Of a stretch of 64,000 nucleotides of DNA, positions 44,855-57,510 are shown piece by piece. Below the pieces are notes generated by a model, which saw only the letters and a program-made list of their open reading frames with translations, was not told the DNA's origin and searched no databases. Position 1 is the first letter of the stretch. Each line of letters starts with the position of its first letter. The translations under genes were made by a program, and so were the position numbers. This DNA comes from Ehretia macrophylla (taxonomy: Eukaryota; Streptophyta; Magnoliopsida; Boraginales; Ehretiaceae), in contig CM075764.1 in assembly GCA_037974665.1 (NCBI GenBank), forward strand, positions 84,095,825 through 84,159,824, written 5' to 3'.

Positions 44855-47800
44855 GTGTTAGATATGGACCTAGGCCCTGATAACAAAAATACCGCTCCCA
44901 TCTTATTAGGTAGACCATTCTTAGCAACAGCTGATGCTGTTATTTACTGTAGGACGGACATGATAGAATTGACTTTCGGGAACATGAGAACAAAGTTGAG
45001 GGTTGCTGATGCAACCAACAAGTTGAACCAAGATGAGGAAGAAAAATGCTTCTATTTAGATATCATTGACTCATGCGTAGATGAGTTTGCCCATTCAATC
45101 TTAACTCCTGATGAAGAAATAGTGGAGTTAGAACGACTATTATATGAATGCGATATTTCTCCTGAAATGGTCGCCTCCGCTTCCATTGTTATTGATCCAG
45201 ATCTGAACGATCAAGTAACAACTCATTTCCCTGAAGTCTCAGATTGTCCCACCATTGAGTCTCAACCAGCGTTGAAACTCAAAACCTTGCCCCAACATCT
45301 TAAGTATGTCTACTTAGGACCTAATGAGACCCTGTTAGTTATTATTGCCTCAGATTTGACTCCTGAGCATGAAGACAAACTTTTAGAGGTCCTAAGTACA
45401 TATAAATAGGCGATAGGTTGGACAATTTCTGACTTGAAATGAATTGATCCCTCTGTGTGTATGCACAAGATTCATCTCGAGGAAGGAGTCACCCCTTCTC
45501 GAGAATTTTAGAGAAGACTAAACCTAAAGATTGGTGATGTCGTCCACAAAGAGATCATCAAGTTACTTGATGCAGGTATTATATACCCAATTTTTGATAG
45601 TCTAGGGGTAAGTCCGGTACAAGTGGTACCGAAGAAGTCTGGGATTACTATGGTCCCGAATGACAAAGGTGAGCTAATCTCTAAACGAACTATTACTGGG
45701 TGGTGTGTATGTATTGATTACAGAAAGCTCAACTCTAAAACTAGAAAAGACCACTTCCGTTTACCCTTCCTCGACTAAGTCTTAGACAGAGTATCCGGAC
45801 AAGGCTTCTACTGCTTTTTGGATGGGTATTCAGGATACAACCAAATTTCAGTCTTTCCTGAAGATTAAGAAAAGCATAAATTCACATGTCCCTGTGGGAC
45901 CTTTGCATTTAGGCGTATGCCTTTCGGTCTTTACAATGCCCCTATGACGTTTCAAAGATGTGTGATGACTCTGTTCTTAGATATGATCGAAAAGTTCCTA
46001 GAAGTCTTCATAGATGACTTCTCAGTGTTCGGAGCTATCTTCGACGAGTGCCTCACACACCTTTTACAAGCGCTTGACTGATACGTTGAGATGAATCTGG
46101 TTCTGAGTTAGGAAAAGAGCCATTTCATGGTTAGACAAGGTATAGTTCTGGGTTATGTTGTTATACAGGATAGAATCCATGTGGACCCAGCCAAAGTTGA
46201 GCTAATAGAAAAGCTATCTGCACCTAAGACGGTGTGTGATATTCGATCATTCCTTGGTCATACCAGTTTCTATTGGCATTTCATCAAGCACTTCAACCAC
46301 GTAGCCCGATCTCTCTCTAGTCTTCTAGCACATGATACCGAATTCAACTTTGATGACAAGTGCTTGGAAACTTTTGAGAAGCTTAAATCCTTGCTATCAT
46401 CTGCTCCTATCATCCAACCTCCTGACTACAGTCTCCCCTTTGAAATATTGTACGATGCATCTGATTACGCAGTGGGAGCTGTATTAGGACAACGTAGGGA
46501 TAAGCGGCCTACTGTGATATACTATGCAAGCAAAACCTTGGACGATGCACAAAATAACTACACAACCACTGAAAAGGAATTGCTAGCTGTAGTATTTTCC
46601 TTGGAGAAGTTCAGATCTTACATCTTAGGATCTAAAATAATAGTTTACACGAACCACGTTGCTTTGCGGTATTTATTGACAAAAATGATACAAAGCCTTA
46701 TTTAATCCGTTGGCTATTGCTCCTTCAAGAGTTTGACCTTGAGATCAAGGATAAGAAAGGAAACGAGAACTCTGTTGCCGATCATCTATCACGCTTGGTA
46801 CGTGATTCTCCTATTGATATTCTACCGTTCAAAGATACGTTCCCTGATGAACAACTTTTTTGCCATCTCACACAAGATCCCTTGGTATGCCCACTATGTC
46901 AATTATCTGGCTGCCCAAGAGTTTTCAACTCATTGGGGTAAAAGGGAAAATGAACGATTCATGGCACAAGTCAAGTACTTTATCTAGGAAGATCCCTATC
47001 TTTTCAAGATTTGTGCTGATCAGGTTATTAGGAGATGTATACCTGAGGACGAAGTTGATAGCATTATTCAATTCTGCTACTCAGAAGCATGTGGTGGACA
47101 TTTCGGAGGAAAAAGAACATCTGCCAAAGTCCTACAATATGGGTTTTTCTGGCCCACTATTTTCAAGGATACCTAGCAAATCAACAAAAATTACCCCCAA
47201 TGTCAACAAGCTGGCTTTATCTCGAGAAGAGACATGATACCCCTTATACCCATACTCATTTGTGAAATATTCGATGTTTGGAGTATAGACTTCATAGGTC
47301 TTTTCCTTCATTCCTTAGGATATACTTATATTCTTGTTGGTGTGGACTATGTGTCCAAGTGGGTACAAGTAGTGGTAATCCGAACCAATGACCATAAAGT
47401 TGTGGTCAAGTTCATTAAAGAGAACATATTTTCTCGATTCGGGGTGCCAAGTATACTTATATGCGACGATGGACAGCACTTTTGTCACAGGAAACTTGAA
47501 GCCTTATTAAGAAAATACTCAATCCATTACAAGATAGCGACGCCTTACCATCGACAAACAAGTGGACAAGTGGAAGTGTCAAATAGGGAAATCAAGTCAA
47601 TTTTTCAGAAAACGGTTAGGCCCAATCGCAAAGATTGGTCAAGTTGTCTTCACGACGCATTGTGGGCCTACCGTACTACTTTCAAAACTCCTATCGGCAT
47701 GTCCCCGTATAGATTGGTATACGGTAAAGCTTGCCACCTTCCTGTTGAATTAGAGTACAAAGCCTATTGGGCTATTAAGGCCCTAAATTTTGACTTGCAA

Positions 47801-48181
47801 CAGGCAAGTAAAGGTAGGAAGTTGGCGTTGACTGAACTAGAAAAGCTTCATTTTGAAGCTTATGAGAATGCCAAACTCTACAAAGAGATAATGAAGAAGA
47901 CTCATGATAGATCTATTTCAAGAAAGACCTTCTCTCCTTCTGATAAAATTTAGTTGTTTAACTCCAAACTGAAGTTCTTCCCAGGAAAGTTAAGATCAAA
48001 ATGGGATGGTCCTTATGAGGTACTTGAAGCATATCCTTCTGGAGTTGTCTTAATTAAGCATCCCATAGATGGGCATGTCCTTACAGTCAATGGGCAAAGA
48101 TTGAAGCGTGCATTCAATCCAAATACGATCCTTCATAAAGTTGAATCTGTAGAACTTCGGGACTTGGAATGCATTCCATAA
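44855..48181 (+). pseudogene. Athila pol (protease region, RT, RNase H, integrase), broken
   Basis: ILLGRPFLATADAVI follows the degenerate protease. RT (about 45530-46120) has CIDYRKLNSKTRKDHFRLPF, FLDGYSGYNQ and FIDDFSVFG, so both catalytic Asp sites are intact, but stops occur at about 45777, 45866, 46079 and 46109. RNase H (46127-46790) has LYDASDYAVGAVLGQ and ends VADHLSRL after a shift near 46700. Integrase (about 46980-47953) has IDFIGLF, ILICDDGQHF and SGQVEVSNRE. The C-terminus (47954-48181) has KWDGPYEVLEAYPSGVV. Stops and shifts make it inactive. Confidence 0.85.
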
Positions 48182-50247
48182 AAGGGATTCTGCCAAGCTA
48201 AAGGCATTACAACTTAGGACAACCGTCTGGCTGAAGACGTTAAACTTAACACTACTAGGAGGTAACCTAGTACTATTTTGTGTAAATATTTGTTTAATTT
48301 CTGGCGTTTACATGTACTATGTGAATCTTTCTCTAGCTTTAGGTAGTTTGGGTTTTCGCCCTAAGGAACATTCATAGAGGTACCAGTGTTAGTCTACTAG
48401 TGGTCACTGTACGTTTCTGTGTGTAGTTGGTTTAATTGTGCAACTCTGTCTTATAGTATGAGATACTCCACCATCTTAATGTGGTTTGGGTCTATTGGAT
48501 ATTACTTGATAAGGTAGTTAGGAGTGTGAGCATATACCAGACGTAACGTCTGTGACGTAAAACCCCACTGTAATAAACCTTGACCCTGTGGAACTGACTT
48601 TGGCCTTAAGTGTGCTGAAGGAAAACACTAGATGTCGTGAGCACAGAAACCTCTGGAAGAGCTAGTCTGTTCAGTAGTATTAACTCTAAAACCCTATAAA
48701 AGAGTATAAATAGTCTGAGTAGTTTATTTATTTGCTTTATGTCTTAGTTTTATTCCTTAACCGTAATTCTTTTTGATTCCCCCCTTATACTATTTTGTAT
48801 AGATTAATTAACTAACTATTTTTTTTGATGTGCTAATGATAATCTATAAAACGCTTTTTCTACTAATCTTTACTTGCAGAATAATACATCTTTTGGCAAA
48901 ACTTAGTAGAGAAGCTTTGACGTCAACATAGAAATACTTCACATCATGTGATATCTTTCCTTACTACATTTCTCTTTATACTTGATCAACATGCGCTGTA
49001 GAGTAAGCAAACTATAGGTTTGGGGATGTAGCATTTGTCATTATGTTATTACTTGCATATTACACTCTCACTATCTTACATTGCTATTTGCTTGAGGACA
49101 AGCAAAGTTTCGGTGTGGGGGTGCGGTGTATTTCATGAAAATATTTTTCAAAATATGCAAGAAATACATCATTTTGTTCACGAGAAAAAGTATTTTGCTA
49201 CCTTACTTGTTTTAAGGAAGATGATTTAGATGATTTGGGAACCTATTTTGTTAGCTATGTACTATGAAAAACTCTGAGGAATCTCTGTAAGAAAAACTTT
49301 GGGGTACTGTATTCATTAGTAAGCCTAGCTGTTCTTCTTTTCTTCAATTGATAGGTATGTGATTATGAAATGACTGAGATATGATTATCATTTTCTATGA
49401 GAATTTCTTGTAATTGAAACCTGAACCCTTATGCCATATTTGTACATTATGTTCTGTTACTCTGTCTATATGTACACTCTGGAAAAAAAAGAGAAAAAAA
49501 GAAAAAAAAAGAAAGAAAACAAAGAAAAAAAAGAAAAAGAAAATAGAGTTGTACATACCTTTGTTGATTGAAATAATTTTGGTATAAATATGTTGTAAAT
49601 CTCTAATGCACTACTATCCTAGACATTGTAATTTGGGATATATGTTATAGTGTAAGGTTTCGAGCCTGGTTATCTCGGGTGATTAAAGCATGTAGGGGTC
49701 CCTTTAAAACCTGGCAACCTCAGTCATAATAGTGGGGGATTGTTGGCCTTAAAGCCCACTACATGGGATATTCAAAAAGCAAAGAGAACTGAACACTATA
49801 AAGAGATAGTAGAATGTTGTACTTTTATATTTCTGGCAAATGTAAAAAGGGTTAAGGCATGATCAAGAGTTTGATTACAAATAAGGTGAGAATATCAAAG
49901 TCCAATATGTTTGCATAACTTGAAAGTTGAGAATTGCATGAACTTAATTTGCTTAGCTTACTTCTCAATATGTACTCCGAAGCAATCAATAGTCCATTTC
50001 CAATACAAGTATATATTTGAGAAAACTATTTACAAGGTTTTTTTACCATGTTTGTCATCAACTAATGAATAGGTTAAATGTAGTGAATTGCAATTCTTAT
50101 GCTACATGCTGAAAAATTTTGACACAAGGATAAGATAGATTATTTTCACATGTTTTGACTTGCAAAAATTTTCTGAAGTTTCACTTTGAATATGTTTTAA
50201 ACGGACAGTCTTGTTTAAAGACAAGTAAGGTTTAGGTTTGGGGATAT
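48182..50247 (+). other. Athila 3' non-coding region with two polypurine-like sites
   Basis: No env-like frame is present. An A-rich tract is at about 49483-49550. 'gaggacaagcaaag' followed by 'tgtgggggtg' at about 49094-49127 resembles the sequence before the 3' LTR ('aagacaagtaagg', 'gtttggggatat', about 50216-50247), so one may be a relict tract. Confidence 0.6.
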
Positions 50248-52002
50248 TGATAAGACTGTATTTGCAGCACTCAAACTATTGTATTTACACTACATTTGCA
50301 TCTTAACTCTGGAATAAATGCAACACTTTGATACTTTCGATGCAATGTAGAAAAATACCGAAAAGTGAAGAATCAGACGCGAAATTATCCAAATTTCAAG
50401 TCAAGAAGTAAGAACGGGGAAACACGGGAACCAGTAGAAGAATAAAGCTCATAGAGAAGAAATTTAGCTAAAGCCAGTGCAAAATTATACTCAGAACATT
50501 GACCTGGATGATCTTGAATAGTGATCTATGTCCATTTTTGACGAATCATACCAGTTTTTGGGGTAGAAATAGCCTTATGAGCAAAATGCAGTTATTTGCG
50601 TGCGGTGTGATCTTAGCTAAATTCCAAAGTTTGGAGGGTTAAAATAATGAAAAATGCCCGAAAATACCTCGATCAACGCTCTGGTCAAAGTCAAAATTGA
50701 AGAGCTAAAAAGTCAAGAGCACTCGAGAGCCCCCCCAAATAAATTTCCATAACATTCCAGAAGAAAACACGTGGTGCAGAATTGATGGTGGAGCAGATGC
50801 GCGCTTGATTGCACCTTACTGGCACTCGAGCGCGCCTCGCGAAATCTTCCGAAAAGCTACGTGGTGCGTGGCAATTGGCTGAGAGCGCGCCTCCGATATT
50901 TTGTCTATAAATAGCCCCTTCCCCCCACCGAAATTTGTAATTAATTTTGGAATCTTGTCAATATTTTTGGCATAATTTAGAGTTAATTCAAGTTAGTTTT
51001 AATTTTAGTTGTAGTTAATTAGTAAGATACGGGGGAAGTCCTACCTAAGTACTTATTCGGAGAAATTTTGCCCGAATAGCTACTTCAAGGAAAAAACCTG
51101 ACCTAAATAGTTTTTAATTGGTAAAGTTCTGCCCGAATAGATTTTAATAGAAAAGCTCTTATTCAGGAGAACTTTAGCCCTAGTAGCTCTTATTCGGGGG
51201 AAATTAATTCCGCCCGAATAGCCATTTTGCATCAGACCTCTGCTCAAATTTCAGGAATAAGAAATACGCGTTCGTCAATATGGGGAGCCTTTCTTGACTC
51301 TCTTTTATTTACATAACTCGTATTCATTTATGTCTGAGTAGATTGATATCTAGGAGAGAATATTGTAAATGTTAGTCTTTTAATATATGGTCTCAGATTC
51401 AGTTTATATAATTCTCAAATTGCAATGTATGGCTTGTTTTAATTCAATATTTCATACATAATTCTTTTAAGTAGACGATATGAATGCTTTACTTTCGTTT
51501 CATAATATTATACTTGCAGTTAATATTATGATTGCGTTACTTTCGTGCCGTATAATTGTTTTAATTATGAATCTATAGGTTGTACTATAGATTCTATGAA
51601 ACTATAGGTTGTACCATAGTTTCTATCTGTAAGGTTAATTCCTTAGTTTAGTTTGTCTTGTTGTACTTGTTTAAAATAAACTAAGTAGATTAACTAGGTC
51701 CATAGTTTTTAGCTTAGCCGGGTGTATGCTCGTAGCTTAAGCCCTTGCATAGAATTAGATAACCTGAATGCCGAGCCTATATTAATTGCCTCATTTACAT
51801 ATTCAATCCCTAAATCACTACCCCTCATATTTGTACTTAGTTAGTTTAATTTAGCTTTAGTTGTAGAATAGTTTAAAACAAACACCTTGTACAAACTGTT
51901 ACGCTTTCACTTTAAACACTTTTGCACACTACTTCACTAACTTGATAACGCGCTTCCCTGTGGTACGATTCTGCACTCATAGCACCTTACACTGCGAAGA
52001 TC
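50248..52002 (+). repeat. Athila 3' LTR, 3' truncated
   Basis: Starts TGATAAGACTG after a purine tract and aligns with 40558-42345. Homology stops at GATC (51999-52002), which is also where the host LTR sequence resumes. TATAAATA is at 50906-50913. The CTCGAG palindromic part is more degenerate than in the 5' LTR. Confidence 0.85.
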
Positions 52003-53448
52003 ATTTCTATGTGCATTTTAAGTGATTTATTTTGCTATATAATTTAATGCTATATTGTAGTAGTGCTCTAATGATCATGAAGTAAACATCTTACACATTA
52101 TTATTAGTTGGAGCATATGTCTTGTAACTATGAGTAGTTGGGTGGATTAGGTGTTTGTGAAATGGCTTGAGTGAAATATAGAAGATATATAGGCTACATA
52201 ATGCTATCTGGAGAACCAAGTTGCGTTGTAGAGGTACGTGCATGCTAATGCTAACTATCAAGAGTATTTGCAAGTCATATGAACTATAGAATGTCTTCAA
52301 AGCATGTCATTTAGCTTTAATGTGTAGTAGCGCATGTTTAGCAAACTTAAAGCATGTTATCTAATGTAAAGTAATGCAGAGCATGTTTATGGATCATAGA
52401 GCATTCTAATGTAAGGTGCATGAGAGTGGCCTACTTTGTCACTTCTTACTTATATGTTGTTATATGTTCATGATTAATGTGTTATATGTCATATCATCAA
52501 GTAACCCAAGCGAACTAACAAGCTAACAAGCGTAAATATAGCGAAGGTTGCAACCTTAAGCGTCCACATAGAAAAGGTTCGCGAGTGATATCCTTTTTAT
52601 ACGTGTTTAGTTAGTGTTAATGTTATATTACTTTCAAGTTTATCATGTTAGCATTGTATTCCAAGTTTCTTTTATATAGCGTTGTTCATACTTAGTGTTA
52701 TATCATTTTCAACCTATTGCATAATGTATAATATCGCATTTTTAGATGTTATGACCTATGATATAACGCCTTCAAGTATTTCATGTTAAACGTTGTATTA
52801 TCAAGTTCTTATAAAGTGTTTGACTTTGAATGTCTTATATGCATTGCACGAAACCATTTTGAAAAATCATCCCCTTCTATCCGTCCCTCACTGAGCATAA
52901 GTGTATGCTCAACCTTTTCATCTAACTCTTTTTAGGTGAAGCTGAGTTGGTCCTTCAAGTCATAGAGGAAGAGAAGTTCAAGAGTTTTCTTTGGATGCCA
53001 TGTGTGATTGTTAGCTGGAATGTAAAATAATGTCTATATAGGGTGTATTTAGTGATTTAAATATATGTTCTCTATTGTTGACCTTGTATATATATTTGTT
53101 GTAAGTAGGAATTTGTAATAAGTTTAATTTAAAAGTATTAGAGTAGTATGATAAGCTTGTATGTGTGTTAGGTTAGTATTGTTTAAGTCCATTGCATGAA
53201 TGGTTATCTTGTTGTATTTGAAGGCTCGGATGACCTTAAGAACTTGGTTAGTTATGTCAAAAGGAAGATGTATATGATTTATGTATGTTGTATTGCTGTT
53301 TGTGGTCCATTTCTTCTGAGTATAGGTTTGTGGATAGTCCTATAAACAGGGAAAACTCCGTATGTTTTTTCATGCCCAGGGTTAGGGTCGGGTTGTTATT
53401 AGTGGAATGAATAGGGGTCTTAGTCCCGTGAAAGATCGGGGCATTACA
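52003..53448 (+). repeat. LARD-like 5' LTR, second segment
   Basis: ATTTCTATGTGCATTTTAAG onward matches 58927-59975 in the 3' LTR, then continues ~565 bases beyond the point where the 3' LTR is truncated. It ends GGGGCATTACA. The minus-strand open frames at 52091-52300 and 53257-53523 are not genes. Confidence 0.8.
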
Positions 53449-53450
53449 AG

Positions 53451-53462
53451 TGGTATAAGAGC
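53451..53462 (+). other. Primer-binding site of the LARD-like element
   Basis: TGGTATAAGAGC, an initiator Met-tRNA complement with one change (A for C). Confidence 0.7.
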
Positions 53463-54332
53463 TTAGATAGCTCTCAGCCAGGATAGGGCCCTTAGTTTGT
53501 TGGGTAGCAACCCTCGAGTGCATGCATATGGAGTGTGACTTGAATATGTGTGTGCTTGTATGTCAAACTTGTATGCCTTTGAATGAATGTGTGCATTTAT
53601 GTGTCATACTTGTGTAGAATGTGGAAAATGTGCAATTATGTGGCTTTAGGTGCCCTTGTGTGTCATATTTGTGTAATATATGAAGATTGTATGATATGTA
53701 GACTTATGTGACTGTGTGTGCATTTAAGTGAATCTATGAATGATTATTTGCCTTAGCTATTAATAATAACGTGTGTATTGAGTGTTTACCCTATGTGATT
53801 TCAATTACATACATGCATTACCCACTAAAATGGTAAGTAATCTCCTTCCCCTGAAAGAGTTGGCTAGTGGTGGATCTTCTAAGATGTGGACTAGTAGAGC
53901 CAGTCATAGTCTATATCTTTGCTCAACAAGAAGTATTTCGAGAAGCAAGGTTGGGATTCTCATTGGATATTTTCTTCGGTATTTTCATTTGGAATTTTTG
54001 CCTGGAATTATTTTTGGCATTTTCTCTGGACTTCTTATATAACAAGCATATTGGGCATTCGTATATGGTGTTTATATTCAGAGAGATTTGTATTATTATT
54101 TGGAGCCTTTATTTGGTATCCTCATTCAAGATTTCCCAGTGGTATTTTCTTGGAGTTCTTATTGGGGTTCTATTTGGTATTTTTGTGCTGAGCTTTTACT
54201 TCTCAATCAGTTATGGATAATCGGAGTTGGTTCGGAGTTCATCTTATACATTTGGGAAGGGTTATTGTTGTTATTTCAAAGCTCTTTTGAAGTAAGAATT
54301 GCGATGATACAATTATTTTAAGGGGGGGAGAG
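53463..54332 (+). other. Non-coding interior of the LARD-like element
   Basis: The first half has imperfect 'tgtgtgcttgtatgtcatact'-like repeats (53550-53740). The second half has repeated 'ttggnattttc' modules that open a hydrophobic frame (53867-54220). No retroviral motif. It ends in the purine tract AAGGGGGGGAGAG before the 3' LTR. Confidence 0.6.
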
Positions 54333-55267
54333 TGTGGCACCCCAGACCTAGCACATAGACAATATAATTATGTACATATATTTATGTGGTTATTCAAGTG
54401 GTTACAAATGATTATGTGCTTACTTTAACTAATTGCATAAATTACTAGCTTTAGCTTTCATATTTCTTCAAAAATATTCAAATAATATTTAAATAAATTA
54501 TATGAAATGAATATTAACTATTTTATTACATGTATTATTTTGAATTTATCTTCTTGCATAAAATTGTGTGTTTACTTTAACTAATTTCATTTATTTTAGC
54601 ACTATTTTCATATTTTTTTAAAAAATATGCAAATAACATTTAAATAATTTATATGATATAAAAAGTATCTATTTTTATTAATTGTATTATTTGGATTCAC
54701 TTCTTTGCATTTAATTCTTTTAATTTCATTATTTGAATAAAGGACCTCCGAGCTCGTAGTCAATTTTAAAGTATTTTATATTTTATTCTCATTACATACT
54801 TAATTTCATGCATACGTTCATTGAAATTAAGTGCATAGTATTTCGAGAACATGCATTAATTAATTGATTTGTGTAACAAATGAATAGTATTGATTAGTGG
54901 ACTTTTTTGGCATAAAATGTGCAAATATGTGATTATTTAATTTTTACGTGTAATTAGGTATTCAATTAAATTCTATTAACAAAATTAAATATTTATTTAT
55001 ATTAGTATATAATAAATGTTCATTCATTTTATTTTCATAAAGATTTTTGAGTGAAAATTTCATTTAAAGGACTTTTAGATGTTATTTATTGACTTTTCTT
55101 CAAAACTTGTAAAACAAGTCCTTTAAACGTTTTAAAAACTAGTATACCATTTTTAAATGTTCTTTTGACTTGGCAAAAATTGAGATTCCAACCAAACTAG
55201 AGTTTTAGTAGACTTTTCGCGTGAAAAAGTAACATTTTTAAACTAAATAGTAAAAATTTGCCAACTT
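54333..55267 (+). repeat. LARD-like 3' LTR, first segment
   Basis: TGTGGCACCCCAGACCTAGC, matching 39009 onward; interrupted at 55268. Confidence 0.8.
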
Positions 55268-57510
55268 TGTCACACCCCAACACGACTCCACTTGTGATAA
55301 GTCAGGATGCGGTGGAATTTTGGTATTTATAACGTTTGTAATATGGACAACAGAACTTTAAACTAGTTCTTTACAAACACTCCACAACCAACCACAACTC
55401 CAACAACAACTTCAACATCAAACAATACATTCAACAACTTTCATAAACCAACCATCCAACATTTAAACAACAAACATAATGCCTCCGTCTCAACAACATA
55501 CATCAAGCTATACTATACATATGCAAAACAGATAATAAAGCTAGTCTAGTAACCTATTCATATTCCAAAAGAAAGACTACTAAACTAGCATTATACAATC
55601 CATTATCACTAGGTTAAGTTATACAATACGAATTTCAAAGCTTAATACAATACAACATGTTACAATATTCAAAACAACACATGAGCACTCTAGCATAGAC
55701 TCAAGGATAAGACTCTAGCACATTGGACTTATCAACAAAAGGCTCATTCTCAGCTTCCTGAGGAATGTACCCAGTATCCTGCTCAGTTACACCTAAAAGG
55801 TCGACAAAGAGGGTGAGTTTATATATAACAAAGCTCAACAAGGGTTCAATAGGAAGTTTTGGAAACACTTTCTTTAACCACTTGGGAAAACACCCTAGGA
55901 GCAATGAACACATAATAAACATCAACAACAATTCAATTATAGCAACATAGGTAACCAAGCAATAAGGAAAGGATACACTAGTTGATGTAGCCCTATATGT
56001 CATCACAAACTCAACCAACTTCTTAACGCCCACTGATACATTCTGGAAGTACATCAATCTAGACCCACACTCTATGATCATTCTCCGACCACACGAGATA
56101 GGAGATAGCACATAATAGTTGTGCCAATTTCAACCTGGCATGCCCGAGAGGTGACACACACTATCATTACTCACAACAGTTAACACTTAACACTTAATAT
56201 TCCGAGAGAACAACAAAGTAGGTTGTCTCCCGGTACTTCAACAATCAACAACCAATTTAACAACACTCAAACAACTAAACATTAGTTAAACAACTAAGAC
56301 TTCCAAGTTAGATGACAAAGTAGGCCATCCAAACTCAACACACACTTCAACATACATTCAAACCCGAGCCTACTCAACATCAACCCAAGTATCAACCATA
56401 CAAATAACACCAAACAATTAAAGACAACACTTAGCCATTTCAAAGAAAGACAACCCAAACTTCTAAACAATATAACTTACAATTTAGCAATCAAACAACC
56501 CCCGAACCTTTTCCTACCACTCAACCACTCAAGCAACTACATAAACCCCCTCGAAAATCAACCAAAATCCATCCAAAACAAGCCCATTTTTGGAACAAGT
56601 CCAAAATGGCAATGCACTAAGGGCTGAAATTTTTGACTTTTACCATGGCACTCAAATTGAATATTTGGTATTACAATATTACTATACAATAATTAAAAAA
56701 TTACTACAACTACAATTATTCAAAATATAAGCCAAATTATCAATTTAATACATGGAAAATAAAAATACATGTTTCTACCGTTTAAAATGGCTATAATTAT
56801 AATAAGTTGGTCTATATCACCTATCTAGCAATAATCTTAAGGCAATTTAACAAAATAACAACTATAAATGCATCAACAAAAATTTGACTTGAACTGTGAA
56901 AAAAATGGTCTAGTTTTTCCCTCACCTTTGATCCAAAAGAATGATAGGAATAGGTAGAATAGGTGCCCAACAATCAAAAACAAACTTTGAATGAAGTGAT
57001 TTGGCCTTGAAATGAAGATTTGTCTTTGAAATTTGCTTGAAAACCTAAGTAAAATATTTCTCTTCTTCTCCTAAGAGGTCACGACAATGTGTGAGAGAAA
57101 TGAGTATGTTTTTAGCTTTGTTTTTTGAATTGTGTATGTATAATGCATATATATAAGCAAAGTTAACAAAATAAGCTTGGTCAAAGTTGTCAAACTTAGT
57201 TATTTTTATTTGTTTTTGCCTACAATTCTTATATATATATATATAATCTAACATATACTATAAATCTAATAGACTATTTTTAGTGGAAAACAATATATAT
57301 AAGCATACATTTACATACAACTAAGATATAATGCTCAATTTTGCAAGAGAATATGAAAAGTCATGTTATTTGTTTTGCAAATGTCTTTTTAAAACACATT
57401 TAATCTAAGATCATTTAATATCACATATATATTCATATATATTGATTATAATAGCATTTAAACAGGTGAAAATACGTAGTTGCTAATAAGGCAAATTTCA
57501 GGGTCTCACA
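55268..57510 (-). mobile_element. Gypsy (chromovirus-like) solo LTR with perfect AACTT duplication
   Basis: On the minus strand it starts TGTGAGACCCTGAAATTTGC and ends GTTGGGGTGTGACA, the terminal style of Tekay-type LTRs. Identical flanks AACTT are at 55263-55267 and 57511-57515. There is no primer site or interior, so it is a solo LTR of 2243 bases. Inside, a minus-strand open frame of 136 codons (55701-56111) has no recognised domain. Its LTR ends differ from the gypsy element at 17863, so it is a separate family. Confidence 0.85.

Larger units (their letters stand above)
40558..52002 (+). mobile_element. Athila-type Ty3/gypsy retrotransposon
   Basis: The 5' LTR is 40558-42413. An Asp-tRNA primer site is at 42420-42437. 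Gag is 42787-44700 and pol 44855-48181; a 2-kb non-coding 3' region follows, and the 3' LTR starts at 50248. The first ~208 bases of the two LTRs differ at about 22 positions by eye (roughly 10%), so the insertion is old. The 3' LTR lacks its last ~68 bases because of a deletion that also removed ~235 bases of the host LTR. No env-like ORF was found. Confidence 0.85.

Noticed and set aside
48182-50247. Possible env-like gene of an Athila element
   Set aside because: No frame longer than about 65 codons, and no signal peptide or membrane pattern.
53867-54220. Hydrophobic 117-codon frame with apparent membrane segments
   Set aside because: It arises from repeated 'ttggnattttc' modules in the LARD-like interior; no start context and no family.
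55701-56111. 136-codon frame on the minus strand
   Set aside because: It lies wholly inside a solo LTR and shows no recognised domain.
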